64,000 bases of DNA from Curtobacterium sp. PhB115 (GCF_003752025.1 NZ_RJKR01000006.1:754019-818018); one strand, 5' to 3'; numbered from the stretch's first letter, positions 1 to 8,465 are shown. Notes: generated by a model from the letters alone, not told the origin. Translations and numbers: made by a program.

Positions 1-1
1 C

Positions 2-739
2 GTCGCGTTCGGCTCGACGACCGTCCTGCACGGCGTCGACCTCCGGCTCGAACGGGGTCGGACGGTCGGTGTCGTCGGGGAGTCCGGCTCGGGGAAGTCC
101 ACGCTCGCGAAGGTGCTGGTCGGCACCGTGAAGCCCGCGTCGGGAAGTGCCACCGTGGACGGGGTCGACCTGGCGGCGGCCGACCGAGCGACCCTGCGCG
201 GCTACCGGCGCCGGATCCAGATGATCCCCCAGGACCCGTACTCGTCCCTCTCACCACGGCGTACCGTCGCGCAGACCCTGGCCGAGGCGATCGACCCGGT
301 CCGCCCCCGCGTCGCCACCCACGAGGACCGCATCGGCGGCTGGCTCGAACGCGTCGGGCTGTCGCGGGACATGATGCACCGCTACCCGCACGAGTTCTCC
401 GGCGGGCAACGACAGCGCATCGCCATCGCCCGCGGCCTGGTCATCGACCCGCACCTGGTGATCGCCGACGAGATCACCTCGGCGCTGGACGTCTCGGTGC
501 AGGCGCAGATCCTCGAGCTGCTCGCGGACATCAAGGAGTCCCTCGGCCTCACGATGATGTTCATCTCGCACAACCTGGCGGTCGTGCAGCGGGTCAGCGA
601 CGAGGTCGTCGTGCTCTACCAGGGCGAGGTCGTCGAGGCCGGTCCGGTCGAGCAGATCTACGCCGACCCCCAGCACTGGTACACGCGTCGCCTCCTCGAC
701 GCGGACCCCGGCTCCGCACGCTTCAGCCTGGCCGGCTGA
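2..739 (+). CDS. Oligopeptide/dipeptide ABC transporter ATP-binding protein (5' truncated by window)
   Basis: The gene enters from before the window; the frame is open from base 2 and about 245 residues are present. Visible motifs are Walker A GESGSGKST near the start of the visible part, a Q-loop IPQDPYSSLSPR, the ABC signature FSGGQRQRIAIARG, Walker B HLVIADE and the H-loop ISHNLAVV. The end, with DPQHWYTRRLLDADP, resembles the C-terminal region of DppF/OppF-type subunits. This subunit hydrolyses ATP on the cytoplasmic side of a peptide-family importer (family knowledge). The amidohydrolase gene starts 20 bases after the stop with a good ribosome binding site, so the two are probably cotranscribed and the transported compound may be its substrate (inference). 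Permeases and binding protein must lie upstream. Confidence 0.93.
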   Translation, partial: VAFGSTTVLHGVDLRLERGRTVGVVGESGSGKSTLAKVLVGTVKPASGSATVDGVDLAAADRATLRGYRRRIQMIPQDPYSSLSPRRTVAQTLAEAIDPVRPRVATHEDRIGGWLERVGLSRDMMHRYPHEFSGGQRQRIAIARGLVIDPHLVIADEITSALDVSVQAQILELLADIKESLGLTMMFISHNLAVVQRVSDEVVVLYQGEVVEAGPVEQIYADPQHWYTRRLLDADPGSARFSLAG

Positions 740-759
740 CCGACCCAGGAAGGCCCGCA

Positions 760-2037
760 GTGGCGGCACGACTCCCGACGACCCCGCACGCCGACGGCGT
801 GCTCCGACTGGTCGGCGCGACCCTGGTGGACGGCACGGGTGCTCCGCCGCGCGCCGACGCCGAGGTCGAGCTGCGTGACGGCGACGTCACCTACGTCGGT
901 CCGCGGCGCGCCCCGGCCGCGGAGGTCCCGACGATCGACCTGTCCGGCCGCTGGCTGCTGCCCGGCTTCGTCGACGCGCACGTGCACCTCAGCATGGTGC
1001 CGACGACGCCCGAGGAGCAGCGCGCACGGTTCCCGGAAGAGGACGTGCTCGAGGTCGCGCAGGTGCTCCGCACGACCCTGCACGCCGGCGTCACGACGGC
1101 GCGGGACCTGGACGGGCTGACACCGGGCTACCGCAACGCGATCGCCCGCGGCACCGTCGTCGGTCCGCGGCTGCACCTCGCGATCGCCATGCTCTCGCCG
1201 ACGGGTGGGCACGCCGACCCGGTCCGGCCGAACGGCTCCCTGCCGGCCTGGGCCGTGCGGCCCGGCATGCCGGCACCCGGCGTCGTCGACACCGACGAGG
1301 ACGTCGTCCGGATGGTCCGCTCGCTGCTCCGCACCGGTGCCGACGCGATCAAGGTCTCGACCTCGGGCGGGGTCGGTTCGCCGACCGACGACCCGGACGA
1401 CGTCGGCATCACCGAGGAGCAGGTCCGGCTCGTCGTCCGCCTGGTCGGCGAACGCGGCGGCCGCCCTGTCACGGCGCACGCCCTCACCGACGCGGCGGCC
1501 AGGGCAGCGGTGCTCGGCGGAGCATCCAGCATCGAGCACGGCTACGACCTGCACGACGAGACCATCGCGCTGATGGTCGAGCGCGGGACGGTGCTGGTGC
1601 CCACGCTGAGCACGCTCCTGCGCGAACTCGACCCCGCGACCGCGTCGGCCGAACGCCTCGAACAGCGCGCCGTGCTGCACGCGCGCGGTCTCGACAGCGT
1701 GCGCCGCGCGGTTTCCGCCGGGGTCCCCGTCGCGCTCGGCACCGACGCGGGCGTGCACCCGCACGGCCGGAACCTCGCAGAGCTCGCCCGCTTCGTGCAG
1801 GTCGGCCTGTCGCCGCTCGACGCGATCACGGCCGGCACCCTGCAGGGTGCCCGACTGCTCGGACTGGAGGCCCGGCTCGGCTCCGTCGAGCGCGGCAAGA
1901 CCGGCGACCTGGTCGTCTCGAGCGTCGATCCCCTCGCCGACGTCGGCGCGCTCGCCGACGCTGCCAGCGTGCGCGCGGTCCTGCAGTCCGGTCGTGTGGT
2001 CAAGGACCTGGACGGACTGGTGACCACAGCCTCCTGA
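760..2037 (+). CDS. Amidohydrolase family protein (imidazolonepropionase-like)
   Basis: A 425-residue metal-dependent hydrolase of the amidohydrolase superfamily. The GTG start at 760 has AGGAAGG 6 bases upstream. The metal site is complete: VDAHVHL near residue 71, a candidate bridging lysine in DAIKVSTSGG near 197, histidines in TAHALTDAA near 240 and SSIEHGYD near 259, and the aspartate in GTDAGVHPHG near 328. An N-terminal beta-sandwich (LVGATLVDGTG) and a C-terminal strand segment (KTGDLVVSSVDPL) frame the barrel. Relatives hydrolyse cyclic amides or Xaa-Pro dipeptides; the substrate here cannot be read from sequence. It lies directly behind a peptide ABC transporter ATPase, suggesting a dipeptide or small amide. 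The stop region overlaps a possible convergent terminator. Confidence 0.88.
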   Translation: MAARLPTTPHADGVLRLVGATLVDGTGAPPRADAEVELRDGDVTYVGPRRAPAAEVPTIDLSGRWLLPGFVDAHVHLSMVPTTPEEQRARFPEEDVLEVAQVLRTTLHAGVTTARDLDGLTPGYRNAIARGTVVGPRLHLAIAMLSPTGGHADPVRPNGSLPAWAVRPGMPAPGVVDTDEDVVRMVRSLLRTGADAIKVSTSGGVGSPTDDPDDVGITEEQVRLVVRLVGERGGRPVTAHALTDAAARAAVLGGASSIEHGYDLHDETIALMVERGTVLVPTLSTLLRELDPATASAERLEQRAVLHARGLDSVRRAVSAGVPVALGTDAGVHPHGRNLAELARFVQVGLSPLDAITAGTLQGARLLGLEARLGSVERGKTGDLVVSSVDPLADVGALADAASVRAVLQSGRVVKDLDGLVTTAS

Positions 2038-2048
2038 CCGTGGTCACC
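2019..2048. terminator. Candidate convergent terminator hairpin
   Basis: Nine-base arms GGTGACCAC (2019-2027) and GTGGTCACC (2040-2048) surround a 12-base loop, across the stop of the amidohydrolase gene and just before the convergent alpha/beta hydrolase. There is no T-tract, so the call rests on position and symmetry. Confidence 0.4.
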
Positions 2049-2054
2049 ACCCGC

Positions 2055-2768
2055 TCAACGCAGCGCGGCGGCGGCGCGCTCGATGACCGCGACGACCCGG
2101 TCCGGGGCGGCGTGCGCGACGGCGTGGCTCGTGTCGACCTCGTCGACCGTCGCTCCCATGCGAGCGACGAAGTCGCGCTGGATCTCGGGCAGCAGGTGCG
2201 CGTCACGCGTCGCGAGCACGTACCAGGTCGGACGGGTACGCCAGGCGGGCTCACCGGTGGGCTGCTGGAACGCGGCATCGGCTGTCGGTCGGCGCTCCTC
2301 GGTGCGGGATGCCAGCAACACGTCCTCGGGCACGTCCCAGGCGAGGGCCCGTCGCGCCTCGTCGTCGTCGCGCGTGATCCACTCGCCGTCCGGGCCGCGG
2401 TCGGAGTACTGCGAGACCAGGGCCGGCTCGCGGGCACTGACGATCCCGGTCACCGACTCACCCTCGTCCGGCGCGAACGCCGCGACGTAGACGAGCCCGA
2501 CGACGCGTTCGTGCGTCCCGGCGTTCGTGATGACGGCGCCGCCGTACGAGTGTCCGACGAGCAGGACCGGGCCGTCGATGCCGTCGACGAGCGCGCGGAC
2601 CGAGGCCTCGTCGTCACGGAGCGAGGTCATCGGGTTGTCGGCGAGCGTGACCCCGAACCCCCGGCCGCGCAGGAGCGGGGCGACCGAGGACCACGTGGAC
2701 GGCGACCCGCCGGCGCCGTGGACCAGGACCACGTGCACGGCCGCAGTGTCCGCGCCGACCGCGCTCAC
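2055..2768 (-). CDS. Alpha/beta hydrolase
   Basis: A 237-residue serine hydrolase. HVVLVHGAGGSPSTW is the oxyanion-hole strand and loop, and LLVGHSYGGAVI is the nucleophile elbow G-x-S-x-G with serine near residue 97. A late aspartate region (YVLATRDAHLLP) and a C-terminal histidine (DTSHAVAHAAPD) complete a plausible triad. No signal peptide is visible, so it is cytoplasmic. It resembles the small esterase/salicylate esterase-like group; the substrate is unknown. Its GTG start overlaps the stop of the upstream cyclase gene by four bases (GTGA), so the two are translationally coupled and probably act on the same compound. Confidence 0.88.
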   Translation of the reverse strand: MSAVGADTAAVHVVLVHGAGGSPSTWSSVAPLLRGRGFGVTLADNPMTSLRDDEASVRALVDGIDGPVLLVGHSYGGAVITNAGTHERVVGLVYVAAFAPDEGESVTGIVSAREPALVSQYSDRGPDGEWITRDDDEARRALAWDVPEDVLLASRTEERRPTADAAFQQPTGEPAWRTRPTWYVLATRDAHLLPEIQRDFVARMGATVDEVDTSHAVAHAAPDRVVAVIERAAAALR

Positions 2769-3415
2769 GCGCCGACCGCCGCGGTCAGGGGGAGCAGGAC
2801 GGTGGGCGCGGGGGCGGCTTCACGGCCCGCGAACGGCACCGGTTGGCACACCATGAGGTAGTCGCCTGGCTCGACCTCGGACAGGTCCGCGTTCTCGAGG
2901 ATCACGATGCCTGCGCCGCAGAGCGCGACGTGCGTCGGCCACGCCTCGGTGCGGGCGGGGGCCTCCATCGTCATGTAGTCGATGCCGGCGAAGCGCACCC
3001 CGCGGTCGACGAGCCACTGCGCGCCGCTCGGGCCGAGCCCGACCCACGTCTCCGACCGCTCGTTCCGGGTCAGCGCGTCGGTCGAGTTCCGGGTGCGGAA
3101 CAGCACGCGCTCGGCACCGGCCGCACCCGCCGCCTCGAGGTCGCCGGCGGTGATCTCCTCGACGACGTGCCGGAGGTCCAGGACGCGGGCGGGGCCGACC
3201 ACGCTCTCGAGCGCGATCTCGTCCACCGTCGTCGCACCGGGGACGAAGTGCGACGGAGCGTCGACGTGCGTGCCCGTGTGCGCTCCGATCAGCCAGCGGG
3301 AGACGTCCGACGGGAAGCCGTTCGCGATCTCCTCGACCATCTCGAAGGTGGGGCGCCTGCCCCAGTGCAGCATCTCGGGGGAGATGGGGATGTTGATGTC
3401 GATCGCGTCGGTCAC
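2765..3415 (-). CDS. Cyclase family protein (kynurenine formamidase-like)
   Basis: A 216-residue protein of the cyclase/KynB family (PF04199-type). The family metal motif is visible as HTGTHVDAPSHF near residue 47. ARVLDLRHV, GVRFAGIDYMT and the closing ENADLSEVEPGDYLM are also typical. The GTG at 3415 is chosen because the family fold begins directly after it (DAIDINIPISPEM). These enzymes hydrolyse or lactonise amides such as N-formylkynurenine, but no kyn genes are near, so a tryptophan role is not supported. It is coupled to the alpha/beta hydrolase downstream and divergent from the MBL-fold hydrolase across a 75-base control region. Confidence 0.87.
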   Translation of the reverse strand: MTDAIDINIPISPEMLHWGRRPTFEMVEEIANGFPSDVSRWLIGAHTGTHVDAPSHFVPGATTVDEIALESVVGPARVLDLRHVVEEITAGDLEAAGAAGAERVLFRTRNSTDALTRNERSETWVGLGPSGAQWLVDRGVRFAGIDYMTMEAPARTEAWPTHVALCGAGIVILENADLSEVEPGDYLMVCQPVPFAGREAAPAPTVLLPLTAAVGA

Positions 3416-3440
3416 GGGTCCTCCGGGAACTCCTGCAGAA

Positions 3441-3470
3441 TGGATTCGTATTGGGCTAGATTGTATCCAA
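3441..3470. promoter_or_regulatory. Divergent promoter/operator between cyclase and MBL-fold genes
   Basis: This AT-rich patch in a GC-rich genome contains an inverted pair TGGAT (3441-3445) and ATCCA (3465-3469), the right half reading TTGTATCCAA. The half-site resembles GntR/FCD-type operators (inference). It is the only space available for promoters of both divergent genes. No adjacent regulator is present in the window. Confidence 0.4.
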
Positions 3471-3490
3471 CTTGACGAGAGGTGCAACGG

Positions 3491-4363
3491 ATGCCCGACT
3501 CCGCCCCGCTGTTCGACCTCGGTGGACCCCCGACCCGGATCGTGCCCCTCGTGCTCGGGTGGGAGCCGATCCCGGAGTCCGTGTCGCTCCGCGGCGGGGA
3601 CCCGGCGCGGTTCCTGCTCGAACCCGTCACGGCCGCTGCGGTCTGCTTCGCGGACGGCTGGGCGCTGATCGACGGCGGCTTCAACCTCGACGTCGTCCGC
3701 GATCCGACGCTGCGGAAGCAGTACTACGACTACGAGAGCTACACCGCCGTCGTCCCACCGGGCGACGCGCTCGCCGAGGGCATCGCCGCGGCCGGGCTCG
3801 ACTGGGCCGACCTCGGGTTCTCGGCGCTCTCGCACGTCCACCTCGACCACACCGGCGGGCTCCGGCTCGCCCCGGCCGGCACGCCGGTGGTGCTGCAGCG
3901 GCGGGAGTGGGACTGGCTGCAGGCCGGCGCGGGTCGACGGGAGACGGTGATCCCGTCCGACGTCCTCGGTGCCGACGTCGACGTGCGGCTCGTCGACGGC
4001 GACACGGTGCTCGCCGCCGGGTTCTCGGCGCTCGACACCGCCGGGCACACGCCGGGGCACCAGTCGTTCCGCGTCGACCTGCCCGGGCGATCGGTCGTGC
4101 TCGCCTGCGACGCGGCCGACCTGGAGCGCAACGTCGTCGAGCGGATCCCCTGCGGCTGGACCGGCGGCCCGGGCGGCGAGCGGCTCGCCGAACGGGCGGT
4201 CGAGCGACTGGCCGACCTCGCGGCCATGGACGGGGTCGAGGTCTGGCCCGGGCACGACCCGAGCTGGCACGCGTGGGCGCCCGTGCCCGTGCCTGCGCCG
4301 GCGCCCGAGCCCGAGCCCGCGCCCGCGCTGGCGCCTGCGCCCGCAGCGGCGCCGGCGCCGTGA
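3491..4363 (+). CDS. MBL-fold metallo-hydrolase (N-acyl homoserine lactonase-like)
   Basis: A 290-residue metallo-beta-lactamase-fold hydrolase. The zinc motif is HVHLDHTGG near residue 116, with later ligands in DTAGHTPGHQSFRVDL, an aspartate in VLACDAADLE and WPGHDPSWH. The ATG at 3491 is preferred over GTG 3482 because GAGAGG lies eight bases before it. The layout is close to the AttM/AiiB-type lactonases, but the fold covers many hydrolytic functions, so lactonase activity is only a possibility. The last 28 or so residues are almost entirely Pro, Ala, Val and Glu from hexameric repeats, an unusual low-complexity tail. It is divergent from the cyclase gene. Confidence 0.85.
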   Translation: MPDSAPLFDLGGPPTRIVPLVLGWEPIPESVSLRGGDPARFLLEPVTAAAVCFADGWALIDGGFNLDVVRDPTLRKQYYDYESYTAVVPPGDALAEGIAAAGLDWADLGFSALSHVHLDHTGGLRLAPAGTPVVLQRREWDWLQAGAGRRETVIPSDVLGADVDVRLVDGDTVLAAGFSALDTAGHTPGHQSFRVDLPGRSVVLACDAADLERNVVERIPCGWTGGPGGERLAERAVERLADLAAMDGVEVWPGHDPSWHAWAPVPVPAPAPEPEPAPALAPAPAAAPAP

Positions 4364-4384
4364 CGGTCCCGGGCTGCCTCCCGC

Positions 4385-5428
4385 TCAGTGCGTGTGGCGG
4401 TGGTGCGCGTCCGGGTAGTGCTCGTGCGTGTGCGTCAGCCGCTCGTGGTGGTGCTCGTGCTTGTGCCAGGTACCGGCCGGCACGGGTTCGTCGGGCTCGT
4501 GCTGGTGGTGCTCGTCGTGGGTGTGCCAGTGGTCATGGGTCATCGGCTCGTGCGTGTGCTCGTGCTCGTGCCGCTCGGTCAGGTGCAGCCAGACCCCGAC
4601 GGCCATGAGTGCCCCGGCGACGAGGAACGGCCAGGTGATCCGGTCGCCGAACGCGAACGCCAGGACGGCACCGAAGAACGGGGCGATCGAGTAGTACGCG
4701 CCGGCCCGTGCGGTCCCGACGTGGCGCATCGCGACGATGAACAGCGCGAGGCTGACCCCGTACGCGAAGAACCCGACCACGAGTGCTCCGCTGATCGCCG
4801 GCCAGGCCGGGAGCGTCGCACCGAGCGCGAACGCCAGCACGAGGTTGACCGGTCCGGCGACGACCCCCTTCACCGCGGCGAGCCAGGTCGCGTCGGTGAG
4901 GGACACCTTCCGGGTGAGGTTGTTGTCGAGTCCCCAGCACAGGCAGGCACCGAGGATCGCCAGGGACGGCCACGGCGAGCCGAAGTTCGCCCCCGACGGG
5001 GCGCTGAGGACCACGGCCCCGGCCACGATCGCGAGCATGCCGAGCGCGATGCGTCGGTCGAAGTTCTCCCGGAACACGAACCAGGCCAGTGCCGCGGTGA
5101 ACACCCCCTCTGCGTTGAGGAGCAAGGACGCGCCCGAGGCGGGCATGTTCGCCAACCCGAGCAGCAGCAGGACGGGGCCGGCGACGCCACCGGCAGCGAT
5201 CGCGCCGGCGAGCGGCAGGACGTCACCGCGTGCCAGACGCACCCGCGGTGCACGGCGCACGAGACGCACGATCGTCAGCCCGATCCCGGAGCCGCAGTAG
5301 AGCAGACCGGCGAGCATCCACGGGCTGACGTCGCCGAGGAGGAGTTTCGCCAGCGGGGTCCCTGCGCCGAACAGGACGGCCGACAGCAGCGCTGCCTGCA
5401 CGCCCCGGTTCGCCAGTGCCGCGGTCAT
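4385..5428 (-). CDS. DMT/EamA-family transporter with histidine-rich C-terminal tail
   Basis: A 347-residue membrane protein. About ten hydrophobic segments cover residues 5-280 and include the EamA-type repeat starts (ALLSAVLFGAGTPLAKLLLG and a second half near WPSLAILGACLCWGLDNN). The last 65 or so residues are hydrophilic and hold more than 20 histidines (HEHEHTHE, HDHWHTHDEHHQHE, HKHEHHHE, HYPDAHHRHTH). Such tails bind Ni, Co, Zn or Cu in other proteins. The start overlaps the stop of the KmtR-like repressor (ATGA), so both are made from one mRNA. DMT proteins usually move metabolites; the tail plus the coupled metal sensor suggest metal efflux or sequestration (inference). Confidence 0.85.
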   Translation of the reverse strand: MTAALANRGVQAALLSAVLFGAGTPLAKLLLGDVSPWMLAGLLYCGSGIGLTIVRLVRRAPRVRLARGDVLPLAGAIAAGGVAGPVLLLLGLANMPASGASLLLNAEGVFTAALAWFVFRENFDRRIALGMLAIVAGAVVLSAPSGANFGSPWPSLAILGACLCWGLDNNLTRKVSLTDATWLAAVKGVVAGPVNLVLAFALGATLPAWPAISGALVVGFFAYGVSLALFIVAMRHVGTARAGAYYSIAPFFGAVLAFAFGDRITWPFLVAGALMAVGVWLHLTERHEHEHTHEPMTHDHWHTHDEHHQHEPDEPVPAGTWHKHEHHHERLTHTHEHYPDAHHRHTH

Positions 5429-5790
5429 GCGCTCGCGGCGTCGGAGCGGTGGTGGTGCGGTGCGGTGCCGACGGCGTGCTCGGCCTGCTTCACGGCGTCG
5501 ACCACGAGCTCCGACGCGTGCTCGTCGGTGAGCCGGTAGAACACGGTCGTGCCCTCGCGCCGGGTGGACACCATCCGCGCGAGCCGCAGCTTCGCGAGGT
5601 GCTGGGAGACCGCGGCCGGGCTCTTGTCGACGACGTCGGCGAGGTGGTTCACGGACATCTCGTCGGCGTTCCGGAGGGCCAGGACGATCCGGACGCGGGT
5701 GGCGTCGGCGAGCATCGCGAAGACCTCGACGGCCAGTTCGACGTACTCGGACTCGGGGTTCAACCCACACATCTGCTTGTCTGCGTGCAC
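5425..5790 (-). CDS. ArsR/SmtB-family metal-sensing repressor, KmtR-like
   Basis: A 121-residue winged-helix repressor. The helix-turn-helix spans SVNHLADVVDKSPAAVSQHLAKLRLARMV (residues 46-74) and the wing is TRREGTTVFYRL. The start is the GTG giving M-H-A-D-K-Q-M-C-G-L; GTG 5805 is an alternative. Mycobacterium tuberculosis KmtR senses Ni/Co through His88, Glu101, His102, His110 and His111 (established). Counting here gives His91, Glu104, His105, His113 and His114, all displaced by exactly three, so the full site is kept. It is coupled by ATGA to the histidine-rich transporter. A palindrome covers the start codon, suggesting autoregulation. Confidence 0.88.
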   Translation of the reverse strand: MHADKQMCGLNPESEYVELAVEVFAMLADATRVRIVLALRNADEMSVNHLADVVDKSPAAVSQHLAKLRLARMVSTRREGTTVFYRLTDEHASELVVDAVKQAEHAVGTAPHHHRSDAASA

Positions 5791-5796
5791 ATGCAG
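5781..5796. promoter_or_regulatory. Candidate KmtR-like operator over the repressor start
   Basis: CTGCGTGCACATGCAG is an imperfect palindrome (six of eight positions pair, with outer arms CTGC/GCAG and core GTGCAC). It overlaps the proposed repressor start codon at 5790. A further hairpin, CGATCGG/CCGATCG, lies at 5858-5878 in the divergent intergenic region towards the sugar porter. Binding is inferred. Confidence 0.4.
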
Positions 5797-5998
5797 ATAC
5801 TGCACGGCTCTTGGGCCGACCGCAAGTGGCGGTGCACGTGGCGCGCCGTTCTCACCGCGATCGGTCATCGTCCGATCGACGAGAAACCTGGGTGTTCGGT
5901 AACGGCCCTCCCGGGGTGGTGCGTACGCTCGTCCCCGATCAGACACCCCCGAGGACATCACCGTCGATGCGCTGTCCGCCGCACATCGAAGGACCGAG

Positions 5999-7450
5999 AT
6001 GCCCCTGCCAGCCCGCACCCCGCGGACCCGCACCCCCGAGGACCGCAGCGCCTACACCGTCGGCGTCGAGACGACCGCGATCCCGGTCCTCCCGCCCGAC
6101 GCGAAGGCCCGCAAACGGTTCGTCCGCGTGGTCGCGGCGGTGGCAGCGGTCGGCGGGGCGCTCTTCGGCTACGACACGGGGGTCATCTCCGGCGCACTGC
6201 TCTACGTCTCCTCGGACTTCGACCTCAGCGTGTTCGAGGAGGGCATGGTCACCAGTGTCCTGCTCATCGGTGCGGCGGTCGGCGCGCTCGCCGGAGGGCG
6301 CGTCGCGGACCGGGTCGGCCGGCGACTCGCGCTGGTGCTGGCCGGCGTCGTCTTCATCGTCGCCACCGTCGGGTGCGCGTTCGCCCCGGACTACGCCGTC
6401 CTGCTCGTCAGCCGGGTCGTGCTCGGGCTCGCGGTCGGGGTGTCGTCGATCATCGTGCCCCTCTACATCGCGGAGATGGCGCCGTCGGACATCCGCGGGC
6501 GCCTGGTCTCCCTCAACTCGTTGATGATCGTCACGGGGCAGCTCCTCGCCTACCTCGTCAACGCGTGGCTGGCGCAGTACGGCGCCTGGCGGTGGATGCT
6601 CGGACTGGCCGCGATCCCGGCGGTCGTCCTCGTGGTCGGGATGCTCCTGCTGCCGGACACGCCGACCTGGTACCGGATGCGTGATCGGGCAGGCGATGCG
6701 TTGCAGGTGCTGCGTCGGACCTACCCGGAGCGCGAGGCGCACCGGCAGCTCCGGACGATCCGCGAGGCCCAGGAGTCCCAGTCCGCCGAGAGCCAGGGCT
6801 GGAGCGGCTTCCGGGAGCCCTGGGTCCGGCGCTCCGTCCTGATCGCCGTCGGCGTCGCCGTGCTGCAGCAGGCCACCGGGGTGAACACGGTGATCTACTT
6901 CGCGCCGACGCTCCTCGTCGACACCGGCCTGCCGTCGTCGACCGCGGTGGTCGCGACGATCGCGATCGGCGTCATCAGCGTCCTGGCCACGATCGTCGGC
7001 CTGCGACTCGTCGACCGGGTCCCGCGCAAGAAGCTGCTCATCGGCGGTTCCCTCGGCGGCGTCATCTCGCTCGTGGCCCTCGGGTGCACGTTCCCGCTCA
7101 CCGAGCTCGGCCCCGGCTACAGCTACCTGACGCTCGGCGTGATGGTGCTCTTCCTCGCGTTCCAGCAGTCCGCGGTCGCGACGACGACCTGGCTGATCAT
7201 CTCGGAGCTCGTGCCCTCGGCGGTCCGTGGCATCGGGATGGGCGTCGCCGGCGTGTTCCTCTGGCTGGCGAACTGGGCGGTGTCGCTGGCGTTCCTGCCG
7301 GTGGTGCACGCGATCGGCGGCGCATGGACCTTCGTCGCCTTCGCCGTGATCGGGGTCGCGGGGGTCGTCTTCGTCCGCCAGGCGGTGCCGGAGACCGGCG
7401 GCAAGTCGCTCACCGACATCGAGCACGAGATGCAGGACGCGACGGCGTGA
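5999..7450 (+). CDS. MFS sugar porter
   Basis: A 483-residue major facilitator of the sugar porter subfamily with about 12 membrane segments. Signatures are GALFGYDTGVISGAL near residue 55, GGRVADRVGRR in the loop after segment 2, the mid-protein QQATGVNTVIYFAPTL and a terminal VPETGGKSLTDIE. The ATG at 5999 has GAAGGA six bases upstream. It is a proton- or cation-coupled sugar/polyol uptake protein in the cytoplasmic membrane (family knowledge). The hydrophilic N-terminus of about 40 residues is longer than usual. Together with the IolT-like porter at 10.7 kb and the inositol genes, inositol or a related polyol is a reasonable guess. A strong convergent hairpin follows. Confidence 0.9.
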   Translation: MPLPARTPRTRTPEDRSAYTVGVETTAIPVLPPDAKARKRFVRVVAAVAAVGGALFGYDTGVISGALLYVSSDFDLSVFEEGMVTSVLLIGAAVGALAGGRVADRVGRRLALVLAGVVFIVATVGCAFAPDYAVLLVSRVVLGLAVGVSSIIVPLYIAEMAPSDIRGRLVSLNSLMIVTGQLLAYLVNAWLAQYGAWRWMLGLAAIPAVVLVVGMLLLPDTPTWYRMRDRAGDALQVLRRTYPEREAHRQLRTIREAQESQSAESQGWSGFREPWVRRSVLIAVGVAVLQQATGVNTVIYFAPTLLVDTGLPSSTAVVATIAIGVISVLATIVGLRLVDRVPRKKLLIGGSLGGVISLVALGCTFPLTELGPGYSYLTLGVMVLFLAFQQSAVATTTWLIISELVPSAVRGIGMGVAGVFLWLANWAVSLAFLPVVHAIGGAWTFVAFAVIGVAGVVFVRQAVPETGGKSLTDIEHEMQDATA

Positions 7451-7490
7451 CGGCCTGACGGCCGACGCGGTGGACGACCAGGACGACGAA

Positions 7491-7526
7491 CGGGAGGCCC
7501 GTGGCGGTGTCGCCACGGGCCTCCCG
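7491..7526. terminator. Bidirectional terminator hairpin, member a of the GGAGGC palindrome family
   Basis: A perfect 16-bp stem CGGGAGGCCCGTGGCG (7491-7506) / CGCCACGGGCCTCCCG (7511-7526) has a GTGT loop. It lies between the convergent sugar porter and ABC ATPase genes. Confidence 0.8.
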
Positions 7527-7568
7527 TCCGTCCGTTGCCCGTTCTCGGGCCGCGTGCGGTCCGTCCGC

Positions 7569-8465
7569 CTACGCGCCGGGGACGACCTCCGCTGCGCGGA
7601 TCTCCTCGATGCGCTCGGACTGCCCTCCGACCTGCTCGAGTTCGTGCGCGAGCTCCTCGAGCTCGGCGCCGCCGGCCATCATGCCGGTGAGCTCTGGCAG
7701 GGTGATGCCGCTCTTCTCGAAGTACCCGATGCTCTTGCCGCGGCGGAGCAGCAGGAAGCGGTCGCCCACCGGGTAGGCGTGGTGCGGGTTGTGCGTGATG
7801 AAGATGACGCCGAGACCGCGGTCGCGGGCCCGGAGGATGTACTTCAGCACGACACCGGACTGCTTCACGCCGAGGGCGGCGGTCGGCTCGTCCAGGATGA
7901 GCGCCTTGGCGCCGAAGTATACGGCGCGGGCGATCGCGACGCACTGCTTCTCACCGCCGGACAGGGTGCCGATGGGCTGGTCGACGTCGCGCAGGTCGAT
8001 GCCCATGTCGAGCAGCTCCTGCTTGGTGATGCGCTTCATCGCCGGGACGTCGAGCATGCCGAGCCGGTTCCGCAGCTCCGAGCCGAGGAAGAAGTTCCGC
8101 CAGATCGGCATCAGCGGCACGACCGCGAGGTCCTGGTAGACCGCCGCGATGCCGGCGTCGAGGGCGTCTCGCGGCGACGAGAGCTTCCGGTCCTCGCCCA
8201 TGATCGAGAAGGTGCCGGCATCGTGCTGGTGGAGCCCGGCGATGATCTTGATCAGGGTCGACTTGCCGGCGCCGTTGTCGCCGAGGACGCACGTCACGCG
8301 GCCGGCGTCCACGTCCATCGTGATGTCGGACAGGGCGATGACGTTGCCGTAGTGCTTGCCGACGTCGCGGAGGGCGATGAGGTGCGGTGCGCCGGCGACG
8401 GTCTCGGAGGTCTCCGACACCGGGACGTCGACGACCTGCGTGGTGGGGTTCGCGGTTTCGGGCAT
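7569..8465 (-). CDS. Sugar ABC transporter ATP-binding protein (FrcA-like, single nucleotide-binding domain)
   Basis: A 298-residue ATPase with Walker [14 protein letters not shown]-loop [10 protein letters not shown], signature [15 protein letters not shown], Walker [13 protein letters not shown] and the H-loop [16 protein letters not shown]. It has one nucleotide-binding domain, unlike the fused two-domain RbsA/MglA form, so two copies should pair in the complex as in the FrcBCA fructose system (family knowledge). The start codon overlaps the permease stop as TGATG. About 40 C-terminal residues are acidic ([25 protein letters not shown]). It powers the sugar importer formed with the next two upstream genes. 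Confidence 0.93.
   Translation of the reverse strand: MPETANPTTQVVDVPVSETSETVAGAPHLIALRDVGKHYGNVIALSDITMDVDAGRVTCVLGDNGAGKSTLIKIIAGLHQHDAGTFSIMGEDRKLSSPRDALDAGIAAVYQDLAVVPLMPIWRNFFLGSELRNRLGMLDVPAMKRITKQELLDMGIDLRDVDQPIGTLSGGEKQCVAIARAVYFGAKALILDEPTAALGVKQSGVVLKYILRARDRGLGVIFITHNPHHAYPVGDRFLLLRRGKSIGYFEKSGITLPELTGMMAGGAELEELAHELEQVGGQSERIEEIRAAEVVPGA

Noticed and set aside
2765..3415. Kynurenine formamidase in tryptophan breakdown
   Set aside because: No tryptophan dioxygenase or kynureninase gene is in the region; the cyclase family is broad.
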